From Alitta virens (lineage: Eukaryota; Annelida; Polychaeta; Phyllodocida; Nereididae), in contig OW028574.1 of NCBI GenBank assembly GCA_932294295.1, forward strand, positions 29,954,145 through 30,018,144: 64,000 nt of DNA, read 5' to 3'. Under the pieces are notes generated by a model, which worked only from the letters and a program-made list of their open reading frames with translations, was not told where the DNA came from and did no database searches. Of this stretch, positions 39,701 through 54,700 are shown piece after piece. The first letter of the stretch is position 1. Each line of letters opens with the position of its first letter. Both the position numbers and the translations under genes were made by a program.

Positions 39701-42700
39701 TCAGTAACCAAGCCGAGTATCATAAGTTATAGCTCGCCTTATTCTTCATGTAGAGCTGTAATGGATATTTTGACCGAAAACAATAACTACAAAGATTGTG
39801 AGCAAACATTTGCATGCTGGGCACACAAGAGGGCGCCTTGACTGCATGCATGGGTCAATTCGGCCCAATACAAAAGACGGCTACATCCACAGGTCCGAGA
39901 TAGATCAGCCAGTCCCTGTTAGGACAGGAGCAGTGTGTGCATTAGCAAGGGCCATGTCCAGCTAAGCCCAAGAGGTCCTGAAGGCCCTGCCATCGATCTA
40001 TAACGGTCTTCTCGCTAACTAAGCCAATACAGGGGCCAAATAACAACAAATGGAGTCCACAAAACAGAGCTTTGTGTTCGCTCTGAAAAACTAAAAAGCA
40101 AAAGGCTAAAAGCTCAAAGAGGTGTACAAAGAAGCCCTCTCAGTGTCATCAGGACACCTTCAATATTTGGAAAACCTATACCACTGAAGACAGTGCTGTT
40201 TTTCTAGCCGTCTCCAATTTACATAAAAATACTCAACAGTTTGTCTGGTCCATTAGCACGCGACAAGTAATGGCACTCAATTTTACAATAACATAATCAT
40301 CCTAAAGGTCCAATAGCTGAACTTGCCCATATTCACCAATTACTCAATGCGAGTTCAAAAGTTCACCCGTTATCGTGTTAAGCATGAAGTCAAAGAGCTC
40401 ATACCACGCTCATAACATTTTATAAATGAGAGTTAATACCCGTCATAAAGGCAGATTTTGCTGTCATCACCCATGCCACTCAGCTCGCCACCATAAAAGG
40501 CAAATGGGTGACGTCATAATGGATGACGTCATTAATCTGGGCGTCTGAGGAAAGACGTAGCTGCCTTGGGCGATCGTAATAAAGCTTGGGACGGGAGGGG
40601 AAGGCTCACGGTCATTAGTTAGGGGGAGGGCCATTAAATCTTTTTGGAAAGGACAGAAAAAGAAAGTGGAACAACCAAGGATGTCCGCTGGCTAAGAATT
40701 GATGGCTCTAGTCACAAGCTCCTGATAAATAACCCGAATTTACTAGCAGCAGACTCAGCAAACTTCAGCAACAAGTGAGTCCTTTACGGGCCTAGCATCT
40801 GTATGATAAACCCAGGCATGGCCCCTTGAGCCAAGCATGGGCCAACCAAAAATAAACAGACGTCCTTCAGATATGACCAAGGCTGGGGCATAATAAACAT
40901 GCTCGTTTAAAAGCTAACAAGATAATATTTCGTTTCCCTTCGTCTGAAAGTTGTCTTCTGCAGATAAGACACTTCTCGTTTATTAAAGTTTCAGCAAAGC
41001 TAATAACTGCAATCATCTTATGAGATACCCATCACTGGTAACATTTCCTATAGTCCTACACAACCTAAGAGTTATTTCGTGTTCACACTGAGCGATTTAG
41101 TCATTTCAACCACGAGCGCTTGAATTTATTTCTTAGTGCCATTTATCATTTATAAATAAATATAACATAGAGTATACATGGTATAGGCACAGATATCCAT
41201 ATATTTCAACAATCAACATATGTATGCAATACTTTTGATTTTTGACGATGTTGACATCACACTAATTTTTATCGTTGGGCCCTTTTACAATTTTATGTAC
41301 ATAAGTGTTCATAAGCTCAGCTGGAAGAAGTGGGTGGGTGAGACAGACTTCATGTCCCATATTTTTGCACCAGATAGGGCCGACAGGACAGGCACGTGAC
41401 AAGGCAATTAGGCGAACGATGAAGCAACCTTCTGGGCTGGGAGTTGAACCCAGGACCCAGTGGTTGCTAAGCTGGAAGATGTGCAACAAGTGAGTTGGCT
41501 TCACAGTCCCAACGAAAATCAGCCCATAGATTGCCTGCACAAATTGCTCGCAACTTATTACTGGGTGCAAGTATTCTAGACAAAATACTTTCTGTCCCTG
41601 GGGAGGATTGTCATGTTCCTCAAGGAACTGAAATCATTATCTCAAGAGATAGGTGCAAAGCAAGGTCAAAAAGATCAAAGCCACTAAAAGGTTGGATCTC
41701 GCCTTTCGATCTTTTTGCAATACAGACGGAAAAGGTGTTTTATCTCATTCCCTAGGAAATCTTAGGATGACCATCGATCTAACAAGAGTACAGGCATGTC
41801 CATAGGTAGGGACTAAGCCAGACAAGCCATGCATACTGTTAGTTTTATTAAAAACGGCCTGTCAAATTTAACAACTTCGACAAAGCTAGACAACTAATGC
41901 CAAACGATGCTACCTGCCACTAAACGGAACTGTTCGGCTTTGCCTGGCTACTCGAAGCTAAATCTAAAAGTACACGTAGCACCATTTTGTGCATAAGTTG
42001 AGATTTACGCATATTTGTGATTTTGTGTTGAAAAGTGTATTGTACATGCATATTTATGGTTTATTTTTTCAGTGGTGGTAGGTGTAAGCCGACAACAAGC
42101 TAGGAGTAGACAGAAGCGGCTGGCTTTATCCAGTTATAGCTTCAGCCAGGAAAAGGTCGCTACAACTGTCCAGAGTTGACCATATTTCATGAAACTAACT
42201 GTATATTGTTGTTATGGGCCTAATTAGTATACATAGTGTGACACTGAGTAACCTTGGCCAAAATCTTACAAGAAAAATTATTCTGTACCTTAAATAAAAT
42301 ATGACGTGGATGCATCAGTCTTCATTTCTCCGAAAAGTACAGATATGACCTAATTAAAATGCTCTGAGGATGTTGGGCACAGAATTGGTCCCACAGTCAC
42401 ATGCTAACTCAAGTCTACTTGTTAAAAAAACTTGATTTAAAACAATAACAAGAACAAGAGATATTGAGACATTGGGAGTTATCTTTACTTGCGATGTGGT
42501 CTTTATTGTGAGGTAAAAACACAATGCCACAAATATACTTTCCTTTTGAAAGTATCTACACTAATGTGAAAATGTTGCAATGTATTTTGATTGATTTTCT
42601 TGAAATAAGCGTAGCAGTTGCAGCATTGATTTAATTGTCATGTTAGACAGATCTCGAATGATTGAACGTGCATTGCTTGGCTTTCAGTTCACTATCTTCA

Positions 42701-45700
42701 GGATCATTTCCAAAGCCCCATATAAATATGTATAGTTAAGTATCATAATTACTGTATCCATGACACACAGGCAAAAGTAACATAACTGGCTACTAGATAC
42801 AAATGCATTCAAGTCTATCCTGACATCAAATCTAGCAATGAAAACATTCTTTGCTCTGTAACAGAGGCAGCCAAGTGGGGAACCAATAAACACAGAGAAC
42901 AGTGTCACGTGACACAAGGGCAACACCTAGTGCCCTCGGGGTCATAAAACAGGTTGGCCAGAAAAAGGCCTGTCACCAGGAAATGGCAATCCTCTCAGCA
43001 TTTCTGGCTGCTTCGCTTGCTTATTTTGACCCAAACCACTAAAATTCCTCTTCCACAAAGCGACAAACAACAGACAGCCACATTTATACAACCACCCATC
43101 CAAAATACATATCTATGTCTGAGTCGCCAAGAAAGAAGGGTATTCACTGTGGATGTGCTGTTCCAGAATTAGTAGAGCTTCTGCACGAGAATTAGGCCTA
43201 TTTTATATAGGCCTACAAGTTACCACATTGGCAAACAATTAGACAGATTATCAATTTACCCAAGTATAGCTAATTAGCCAATGAAACATAATTCATACTG
43301 AACTTATGCGCTACTGTAACAACAAAAACTTTTGTCTAAAAGTCCACCGCCAGCACCATCTATAGTGACTTTAAAATAAGCAAGCTAGAGATTCAAGGGT
43401 CCCGTAATTTCTAACCGAAAGACTGCGCTTGTCTGGGGCGTAGCATCGGTCTTTCTATAAACTGACGCAAGGCATGACGGGATACTGTAGAAAAAGATGG
43501 TTGAAAGGGCGTCACAACGCCGTTACAACGCTTCTTCAGTGACATTTACGAAAATATTACCTAGTCCAGTTGATGGAATTCTTGTGTCAAGTTGCGTAAA
43601 TTCGTCGTGTTAATAAAGTGTCGAGTGAAAACACCTGCAGCAGTTAAGTCGTGAGTAGCTTCTTTAGGAAAATAATTTAGGCGTAGTAATCGCACTACTT
43701 TGTTTGCAGACGACGCGCGCATTTCCCTCCCCGATTTCAGGGGAGCAGCAAATCGGTTATGAGATAGGTCGATGCTTTGCACCGGATCGTAGAGCCACCT
43801 TTCGGAAGAAACTGAGGGTCTCAAGCAGAGAGCCACTGGCATGATAGTATAATTGTAACAATGAGTACTGTCAAACGTAACCATCATCCAAATGGAATTC
43901 CTGATTCAATCACAAATAAATACGAGAAAGACAACCAATGGAACTACTCAAACTCCACACTTATTTTCCATACTGATATCTTCTGCTCCTGAAATGGTTT
44001 GGGCGTGTAACCAGCAGAGGTCGCGATTAAGTAAAGATGGCGCCACATGTCTCCAGTGTTTGCTTGAGCGAAAGAAGCGAAGGAGCCACGGGCAGATGAT
44101 TAACTTTTAATGACCCCCGTGGTTCGCTAAACCCCTGCAATCCAGATTCCACCTGAACTCAAATTACCAGTCGTTCGTTCTCATTAGATCGGTTGCCTTC
44201 AGGCCTCGCAAATTGCAGCTGCTTTTTATGGCGCCCATTTGTTGGTGTAGCTACGAACGCACAGGCAGCGAAATGAGCCAGCCTGCTAGTTAATCCCGTA
44301 AAAAAGCAAGGATAAAAATGTTATCAGAGGTCTCAGGCTCTCCTATCTGCGTTCACAACGGTTCACTAACAGTTTTTCATCACCTGTAATACAATAATCG
44401 TTGATGGTGAATCCTTAACATTTCCTTGAGCAGTTGACAGCATTGAATAGGGATATACGAAAGGGGTTTGACAGGAAATTAATAACCGACCACTTGTGAA
44501 AAGTTCATAAACAAATTGCATACTATGATGGATTGCAAACAGAGATAGATTTTTCTTCTTTTAAAAATTTTAAACTGATTTGTGTCCGTTTCCCTGTATG
44601 TATGCAGTACCTGTCTTTGTCTATGGTATTTTTCATTCATGCAAAATCCACGACAAAGCTTTATCAGTTTTCATGTACAAAAAAAAAAACAATCACTAAA
44701 ATGGATGGTTTTACACTTTAAAAAACAACGATGCTCAGATCCATCACATTACAGCAACTATAGAAATTTTAAAGATGAGTTAAAACCCACATGGTTTTTT
44801 TTCTTCATCTGCTCCAACTATGTTTCTAAAGAATCCAAGCTCATTAAGAACAAGCAATCAATTATAGGCTCTGAGCAAATTACAAGCTATGTTAGCATCA
44901 ATATAGGAAGCTTACAATTGCATTTAATTCCTAAAAATACACCTTAAAACATCTACAGAAATCTGGGCTTGCGAAGCTGAGATAATCCCCTTGTATATGG
45001 GTTTCAAAAGACTTTGAAATGAAAAATAAGAATTAATTTCAGCTAGTGGAAAAGGGATCAAACATCTAAGTGACGTAGCTTCTGTTGAAAAGAGTCATTT
45101 GATGAATAATGCTTTTATAACCATGAAAGTGCATTTCTATAATTTGGTCATGAAGCTTATAATAATTATATGTCAGCTTGAAAGCAGCATGTGACACTGA
45201 ACAGTGATAATAAAAGAAATCAAATTGAAAACATATTTTACACATATAGGCAAAGGTTACAATAACTATCCAGCCAGAAATCGTGCATTTGCGCTTATCC
45301 AACTTCCTTTACTAAGACTGAACCTTCTGTTTCATGGCTTCAACCAATATCAGATTGATTTCTTAACATTACACTACTTGCAAATGTGTGTAACTTCACA
45401 TAACTTATTCTATGGCTGATATTAATAATAGTCCATAAAGACCTTAAAAGTCACACATTTATGATACAGTAACACTACTAACACACACACGCAGGCCACA
45501 AGTATAGAACTTAAATGGTGGGTCAGACAGGCTTAGCCTTTACGTTCCATATTTTTGCACCAGAAAGGGCTCATCTGGACAGGCAGGTGCCAAGACAAGA
45601 TAGTAGAACTTAAAATATGCTGAGCTATTTTTGATCTTATGCAATTTAGTAGTAGCAATACCACACCACGACTCTTACCATACAGCCATCCCTTTGACGT

Positions 45701-48700
45701 TGCACCTTTTCAATAAAAAGACATACAATTAAATTAAAAATCTACAAAAAAATTACATGAAGTAAGAAGAAAAATCATTATTTGCAATGTCACTTTCATA
45801 ATCAATCAATCTATCTATCTATCAATCTTATCCATACTTTTTCTTTCTGTACAAATCAATCACCCTACAACTAGTCAGCAAATTACCCTGTTAAAATCAC
45901 ACCCTTCCTTGCTTGAGGTGTTTACCATCCACCCCATCCCACAGCCCATACTTAGGCCCATACTAGCCATCATTGGGGCATTAAGACAGCTCGCCACAAC
46001 ATGGCTACAGTTTCCAATTCATAGCAGGACTTGGCAGGCGCCTGGTAATCTTCTTTGGGAGCTAAAAGTGGATTCTGCTAAGACAGGTTCCAGCCTCTCT
46101 ATTATGACTAAACGCCTCAGTCTGCTAAGGATATTGACATTAGTGCAAGAGGGATCTCACAAGGGACCCCAGTGTCTCCATATGCTATGGGGTATATGTC
46201 TATTGGCAGCGTGCAAATTAAAACAAGTAGCCCCCTTTGCTCTTTGACACCTCCCCTATCAGTCCTCAGGGAAACTGCCAATGGATGTGACAATTTGCAC
46301 CTCCAAATATAACATACCGTGAGTCCTAGGGAGCTGTAGCGAGTCGCATAAGGATGTTATTCGGCCTTCGCACCAAACAAAATCGTCCCAAGAGATGCAT
46401 TAATAGACATTAAAAGACGGACAGCAAATGGACTGACACTGACACCCACAGTCCCACACTCTGACAGAAAAATAATTTGATGCATGTTCTACACCTTTAG
46501 ATATTTCTCAACATCTCTTAGAGAAGAAGGTCTGTTAAAACCCCTTCAAGGAGACCTAAGATTTCATCCAGGTCCATTTAATGACAAGAGAATTCCTATT
46601 ATTCTCTACACAGAAAGTTAGGGATTGAGCATTGATCTGAAGTTTCAAAGACTTCTCTTGCTTAACATCTCACCAACTTAGACATAAAAATATCACATAA
46701 TGTACATACCTGTAGTGCCCAAGGCTTACGCCCACCCCTTACAGGGTACACCTCATAATTTAGATCAATAATGTAAATTGGGATCAAACACAAATACTGC
46801 CTTTGTATAGACGGCTACAATCACCATTAAAATCAGAGTTTACAGCCAAATTCATTGATTTGGAAACAAACCTTTTTAGTCTTGGAAGCTAAACTCTAGA
46901 TGATGTCAGGTGAATCCAGGACTCCCATTGGCTGAGTGACTCCCTTATCCAATGGTAATCCTGCATTCAAATCATAGCCAACGTCATCTTCTAAGCCTAT
47001 AAGATTGGTTTTTAACATCATGAATTTGGCTGTAATAGTAGGTAAGTCTAGTTCCAAATCTTGTATCTTAACATAATCTATAACCACCCCTTAAACAATG
47101 TGCAGCAATGCTAGCAGTGCACGTAATGCAATGGATTAGCATTACCATAGCTTGGGCCAGGACGTTACAACGTTGATATTTACATCACGTTTGGCGCGTG
47201 ATTTGACGCTGATTATCTGTCATCTTGTGGGTTTATCTTACGCCAGTGAAAATCCCCAACTAATGCCTCATAATTGCAGGCCGTGTAGCTAGCATCCCCA
47301 GGCTAATGTCTAATGACGTTTATGCAGCGTCCACCCCTCCTAGTGCTCATAAATGCGCATAATCTCTGAGGATATGTCCGGCAGAGATTTCTGTACTAAC
47401 AAGTATGCCCTGGAATCCGGCAGTACCGTGGATAGTGAGGACCCCACAACCCTATGTTTATAACTCGATTCTAAGATCACTTAACTGGGTCCAAAAACGG
47501 TTGATTACCTAAAAATCTCATTGATTATTAACTTCAACTACAGTTGGCAGCAAAATTATTCAACCCCCTTGCAATTTTGCTGTTATAGCCCAATATACCA
47601 ACTTATAACCATTTCATCTCACCAGATCAAGTAAGGATATGGAGAATGATGAATTCCTTTGGTTTTTTTCACATGCCATTCAGCATATTATTAATTAATG
47701 AAGCTTTATTGACAGCAATAGTTGCAAAATTATTCAACCCCCCTCCTCCCCAATAGTTTTTGTGAGGCTCCAATTTGATTTTTATACTTTATAATTGTTG
47801 TCCTTTGCAGTCCAAATCTAAACAATGATCCTGACTGGGTTATGTAATAGTTTTTTTAAGGATTTACAGCTCCAATTAAAGTCTAGATCTTACTTAAGTC
47901 ACTCTTGGCAAATTTTCAACATGGCTAAGACAAAAGGGAGGTCTAAAAAGGTTCGTGAAGAGGTCATTGCATTGCACAGCAAAGGCCAAGGGTACAAAAT
48001 GATTGCAAGGACACTGAATATTCCAAGAGACACTGTTGGCAGCATTGTGAGGAAGTTTAAAGCCAAACATACAGTGAGTACTCAGCCAGGTCGTGGCAGA
48101 AAGAGGAAGATATCAGCAACTGCAACAAGACTCCTGAGAAAGAAAGTGGAGAAAAACCCTCGAATTACTGCAAAAGAGTTACAGGGAGATTTGCTGACAA
48201 CAGGAACTGAAGTTTCCGTTGAAACAGTAAGGCGCACACTACATGACGCAGGGCTCCGAGCCAGAACTCCCAGACACACACCACTATTGACCCAGAAACA
48301 CAAGCAGAATTGCCTTGAATATGCTCAAAGCCATCTAGATAAGCCACAAAAAATTTTTGATAATATTTTGTGGACTGATGAAACAAAATTGGTGCTTTTT
48401 GGGCCTATGGATCAGCGATATGTATGGAGGAAGAAGAATGAAGCTTATGCAGAGAAAAACACCCTACCTACCGTCAAGCATGGTGGAGGCTCAATTATGC
48501 TTTGGGGTGTTTTGCCTCTTCGGGCACAGGAAAACTTCAGCGAATACAGGGTGTCATGGATTCCACAAAGTACCAAGAAATTTTGCAAGATAATGTTATG
48601 CTGTCTGTGAGGAAGCTAAAGCTTGAGCGTCATTGGACCTTTCAACAGGACAATGACCCCAAGCACAAGTCAAAATCCACGATGACTTGGTTCCAGCAGA

Positions 48701-51700
48701 AGTCTTGGAACATCCTGGAGTGGCCTTCACAGTCATCTGATTTAAATCCCATTGAGAATTTATGGTGGGATTTGAAGAAAGCGGTAGCTGCTCGGAAACC
48801 GAAGAACATTACAGAATTGGAGGCATATGCTCATGAAGAATGGGCTAAAATCCCTAAGGAACGCTGCAAGAAATTGGTGTCTGAATATAAAAGACGATTA
48901 AAGCAGGTTATAACTGCAAAAGGTTGCTTTACAAAGTACTAAAGACATTATTATCTAAGGGGTTGAATATTTTTGCATTTGCCGCAATATAGTAATGTTG
49001 ATTTGTTTGTCAGATTTGGAAAGAACTGTAATAGTATTGTTATGAATAAATAATTTTCAACAGTCTTGTGTGTTTTGATTGGTGAAAGGGGCTGTACAGC
49101 TGTTCATTTTTCCAAAACAGCAAAAATGCAGGGCGGTTGAATAAATTTGCTGCCAACTGTAGATATTAGGACCACTACTGATTTCATCTCACAGGGTGGT
49201 TTAATTGTGGGGTTCTAAAGTAAGTTGGATTATCAAGAAAGATCTTTAAACTTGCATGTATTCCCCTAAACATCAAAAAGCACTCAAAAGGTATGACACA
49301 GTATTTTTTGTCCTTAAGTATCCAACAAAGCTCCTTAATTATAGGGTGACTACTAACATGCAAATAATATACAAATATTCTGCTTACGATGCATTAATTT
49401 TTGGAATATGAAATAAGCATTACAGAAAAGTATGCTGGGAATGCAGTAAATTAATATAACAAACCTCGACAATACAGTTTAACCAGAAAATGCTCAAATA
49501 TCATTGCTCATATATCATTCCAACTAGCGCGCTGATATTTCCAATTGATTTTGGTCATTTTTAGTGAATACCTATTTCAAAATATTCAATGCCCTTGTAC
49601 GAAATTGAGCAACAAAATGGAAGACAAACCAGAGTCAGCCAGCCACTCTGACAATGCCTAGAGCAATAGGCCAGCAAGCCAGGTCAACTCAAGCATCTGA
49701 GAGTATTGCCACGAGCCACAGCCCAAATCACAAGGCAACAATTTGGTCGAAGTGCTGACTCAGCAGCAACATCACAGCTTACACGGTGGACCTGTCTACC
49801 AGTGTCTTGTCATTCAATCTAATTTAAGAATCATTCGCTTTCACATTCCAAAGAGATGCCATACATTCCTGAGTGATGGTGATCATCAACAGGCTGCTGC
49901 TACTTCTGCTGCTGCTGCTGCGGACTCCGCATCTGTACCAGGGCATCAGTTCATCTTGTCTGACAATGCCTTTTCATTTTCTGCCTCGTTCACATTATTC
50001 TGCATTCTTCCGAATGAATAACATCGCATCAAATATGGCTGGTGGCTGCTGAACAGAATACTGTAGGCCTGGTATGCACTGCATACCAGGCATACAGCAT
50101 TCTGTTCAGGAGCCAAATTTAAGCAATTCCAATACTACAGAAGTCACTCAGTTTAAAATATATCATTACGAAACAAACAGTATGGACAACCGTAATTCTC
50201 AATCACAACACTCTTCAAATTTCAATAACAGTACTGTTTTAAGACGATTTCATGGCATTCATTCTCCGCAAGAAGCCAGCTTTTAAAGGGTCGATGCCTA
50301 CAAATGACTGTTGGACCTAAATAGCAGCCCTGTTTGGCCAATCTACTAATCTCTATTTGATTACGGATGGAGTAACAACAAGGCCACGAATTAACATCAG
50401 TTAATTTCGCAAATGGTTGTTTTAATAGTGAGGTTATACTCCGGATGCCAAGAGGAGAAAGTGATCAAAATAGTATTACTTACAGGCGAGTTAATTAGCT
50501 TGGGCAAAAAACTCCAGATGGCTAATATAAGGCAGACCCTTAGTAAATGGTATTCCACGATTCACATATCTAGTACAATGTACAGCGTGTAATTAGATCC
50601 ACCTTTTGTGCATGAACATTTCGGAAGCAAAGGCATCTGGACCACATGATGCTAATGATGCGGATGCAGGTCACATGCTGAACATGGCACACCATCCATC
50701 AATGATGCGTCCATCCCTCATCCATGCCTCATTATGTCCAGCTAATATGTGACCATTTGAGGCAAAAGAATCAGCCACTAATGTGGCCAGTCTAATGCAT
50801 GACCTGTCAAAACACATTTTAAGTACACCCTGCTGCTGCTACAAACTTAAAGAGCTCCAACCAAAGTTCGAATAGTTAATAAGCTTAAAATATATATTTT
50901 TCTTTATGGGGGGGGGGGGGGGGGTGGGTTAGTGTGCTTAACTAGTGTCTTAAATTTCAATGAATTCCTCATGAAATAACACTCAATACAGAGTTTGTCA
51001 ACCAGCTTCCAAGACATTCTGAAAGTTCTAAACAAGCACCAAAGTTGTGTCGGTCTAAGAGTTGAATTTTCTCCACTAAACTTCACCATGGCTCACTACA
51101 ATGGAATACCACCTCAACATAAACACACTTTCCACACCGAAGTAATTTTCCCACTACAATGATTTACCAGTCAAATATGACCACCTTGTCAAAAGGACTG
51201 GTACAATTTTAACTAGAATCACAATCAGAATTAATTTATTTCCATACATTGTACAAAAACAAAACATAGGCAATTAAACCGCTGGGGGAGTACCTCTATA
51301 TATAGCTATCAAAGTACTACCTTGTTTGGAGAGGTGCACCCAAACATATGGGTTCTTAATTATTGCATCTGTATTGTTAAACCAAAACAGGTGAGTCGCT
51401 CGCCACTTTTCCTATTAAAATTACAAACATGTTCAGATGACTCAGTATTTCAGCTGCAGCAGCAACAGTTGATTCCTAATAATATGCTAAACAGGTAAGA
51501 CAAAGACCGTTTGCTCTTAACAGGTGGGTGGATGATATCACTGCAGCGCATGACATTCTGGAATGTTAAAAAATCTAACTTCTGAGTATTGCAACAAAAT
51601 ACAGGACAAAAACATTTCTTTTAGTTCTATACAGCAATCAATACTACAATAACATTTTACAGTTTATGTATCTCAGTGGCATGTTAGGACCAAAGACGTT

Positions 51701-54700
51701 GAATCACTATCACCCGCAGTTACACATTTAATTTACCATGTTTACTCATTTACAGTGCCTCCAAGCCGGTCCACTACATTGCCAAAAGTACAGTTTACAT
51801 TATGGAATAGTTTCGTATTTGAAAAGAAGCCATAAAACATGATTTATGAGCTTGGGAGAGATGCCACAGTACAGAATCGGCAGGAATGCAGCTGGTGTTG
51901 AGCATTTAATAAAAATAGGCATGCAGCAGCACCACACCGTTTTTCTGAACAGATGAAAGAGGAAACTATTCCAGCTCTAATTTATTATCAGACCACTTTC
52001 ATCACGAGCAGAAAATACCAACAAATAGTATTTAGTCTTTGGTAGTAAGCAATCAATCAGCAATGCTGTACAACAGCCTGAAGTATCTCTTTTTCAAAGA
52101 GAATATACATGGACTCAAGGGGACGGCAGTGGACAGGGTTCATGGAGAAAAACACATCAATATGTAGAGGGTACAAATTACTCATAAAAGGGCACAAAGG
52201 GTACTTTCAATAGCACCAAACAGACCATTGTACAGCTGTTGTTATGCCTAATAACATGACACGAGAGTATTAAAGAAATCTCCTGTGTAAACCATATTAT
52301 GGATCTGTGAGAAATTCTTGAAGAAACCTTAGTTTTCATGGAAGCAGTCCAGTAGATGGCTCATATCAAAGGCATTTTATGACATGCATGAGATCAACAG
52401 GGACCTGTTGTTTCCAACCCTGGAAGTACTTGACAACCCAGTTGAGAATTTACTCCAATGGGGGTGATGTGGTCAATAGCAAATGCAGAGATGATAGAAG
52501 CAAGACACCCCAATAAAGACCAGCAGCCCCGAATATGACACAAACAAGGACAGTTATACTTCGTATGGAAGCACGTTCGGGTTCTGTTTACATACTAAAA
52601 TTTCTGATATTATAAGATCTGATTACCAGCCCTCCAAAGCAGTAACTTGCCATTAATAGGGCATGAGCTGCTGCCTGAATATCTTATCCTAGAAGTGCAG
52701 TCTCAATGATGGAGCATTGTAACCACGCAGACCTCATGAAACTTTGCTCAAGAGGTTGAAACTTTAGTTCATAAACCACATACTCCAGCAAGGAATCAAT
52801 ACGTCTTACACATACAAGATTCAGAGAAAGGAGTAGTGCAAGCTTTCAGTGAATCATGAAAAAATGCCACAAATCTAAGGTATGACAAATGGGAGTTTTG
52901 CATTTCAGCTGTGTACCAAACGAGGCATTCAGAGTGGGTGGCCAGCATCAAACAAGCTCACCAGCAACACTTTAGCAACTCCCAACAATTTTCCATCCGA
53001 TCAATCAATTTCAGAAGTTTTTCTCTCTCTGCAATCCAGCACGGAGCAATCTGGTAGAAGTGCTGATGAAATGCGTGAATAATTTCCCATTGGGTCATGG
53101 ATGGGCTCGAAGCCTGGTGGCACAAAAACCTTGCATGTTTTTCATAAACGTGCGAGTCCGGCCGGAAGAAAATGCTTTCCATCGTTCGGGTAATGGGCCC
53201 TTTGGGATGGAGTATAGCAAGGGGCCACAGTCAGTCCCATTCTATTAGTCCTGACAATTCCACAGTACCTCTCACAGCACGCCTCTCTAATTTATCATCC
53301 ATGCATCCCTTATTAATCATCCATGTATTATTCACCAATTCCATTCGGATTCACAAACGATTAAACTATCACACAATGTTCCTCTTGGGTCCATTTTTCC
53401 TGGACAAACCATTGTGCCATGCCATAAGTTTCTGGTCCAGCAAATGGGCAATCATCATTTCCAGGAATGCCAAGGGGATTTCCTACATACTCTGCTAATG
53501 AACTGAAAAAGGGTACCGGATGAATATTTCATGGCCGAGACATTTTTCATTCCGCAAATTGTCACGTACTTCAATATTATTCAAATATACCTTCCATGAC
53601 AAAAGCAACAAACATTATGTGTAGGCTATAGAGCAGCATTCTAAAATATTCAGGAGAATATTCCGTTACAACCAGAAAATATAATTCGAATTTTTTTTTC
53701 AGAGCCAGAAATACAGTTTACAGAACCCAAGACATAAAAAAGAAAGAAGACTACAATTTAAGCCCGACATCAGCCGTCCTTTCACAGGCTATCAGCTTAC
53801 AGTAACACAAAGGTAACACATTTTACGGATATTTGAGGAATTCTGTCTTCACAACCATATCTTATCTTTCCCACTAAGTTTCTCATTGTCTTAACTTACC
53901 AGCCATTTACAAATATTATCCAACAGTCAACTATCTCACCAATGAGTTATATCAGGGGCAACTAAAGACATTCCGTTAAGATGTAACGTTGTTGAACTCA
54001 TTTTATCTGGATAGAAAGAAAGAGGACAGGCTGCTTTAGAACTAAACATAACTTTTAAGAGGACCAATTGGAAAACAACATCAAAGGGCCACCATCTGAA
54101 GAGATGAGCATTTACAAGCAACTATTATTCAGACTCAAAGCAATCCTGAGCACGGTGAAACGTGTCAGCTCAAAATAGTAGGGGGCATACATTGTATCCT
54201 TGCAAAACCACATGTACACCAAGCTGGACTATTCACCGAACAGACTGACGTTATTAATAATCCCAATGCATTCAGACACACGACTAAATGACCAAAACAA
54301 TGCACATGAAGCCAACATGGACACTGGTCGTCTTATGGCTATCCTATTGTCCCTCTAAGTGGACAACAGCAAGGGACACAGGATATTACACAAAGAAGTA
54401 CTTACACTGCTTACAGACCACCTAAGCCAGACTTTCTCCGCAGTGTAGTCTACTGATCTACTGGATCTTAGTATCAGATCAAACCTTAAATAAGCAATAT
54501 ACACATCAGACCAGAAAGTGTCTAAAATTGGCATGAAAAACACCTTTTTCCAAGTCCCAGAGCATCAGAAATCGATTGCCAGGCTCACAGTTCCCTTAAA
54601 ATCATCTCCCGGGGGCAAAGGCTGAGGCCATCTTGCTCCTTTCACTGGAGAAAAAAACCGGACCATACCAGTGACAATTTAGGTAACCTAAGTTACTGAC

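Noticed and set aside
40505..40532. Paired GATGACGTCAT-like sites as a regulatory element
   Set aside because: Two close CRE-like motifs but no promoter or exon nearby; may be a fragment of the foldback family.
44582..44947. 121-codon + frame
   Set aside because: Lys/Phe/Ser-rich as expected for AT-rich DNA; no recognisable family.
45909..46247. 112-codon + frame
   Set aside because: No similarity recognised and no repeat or splice context; likely chance.
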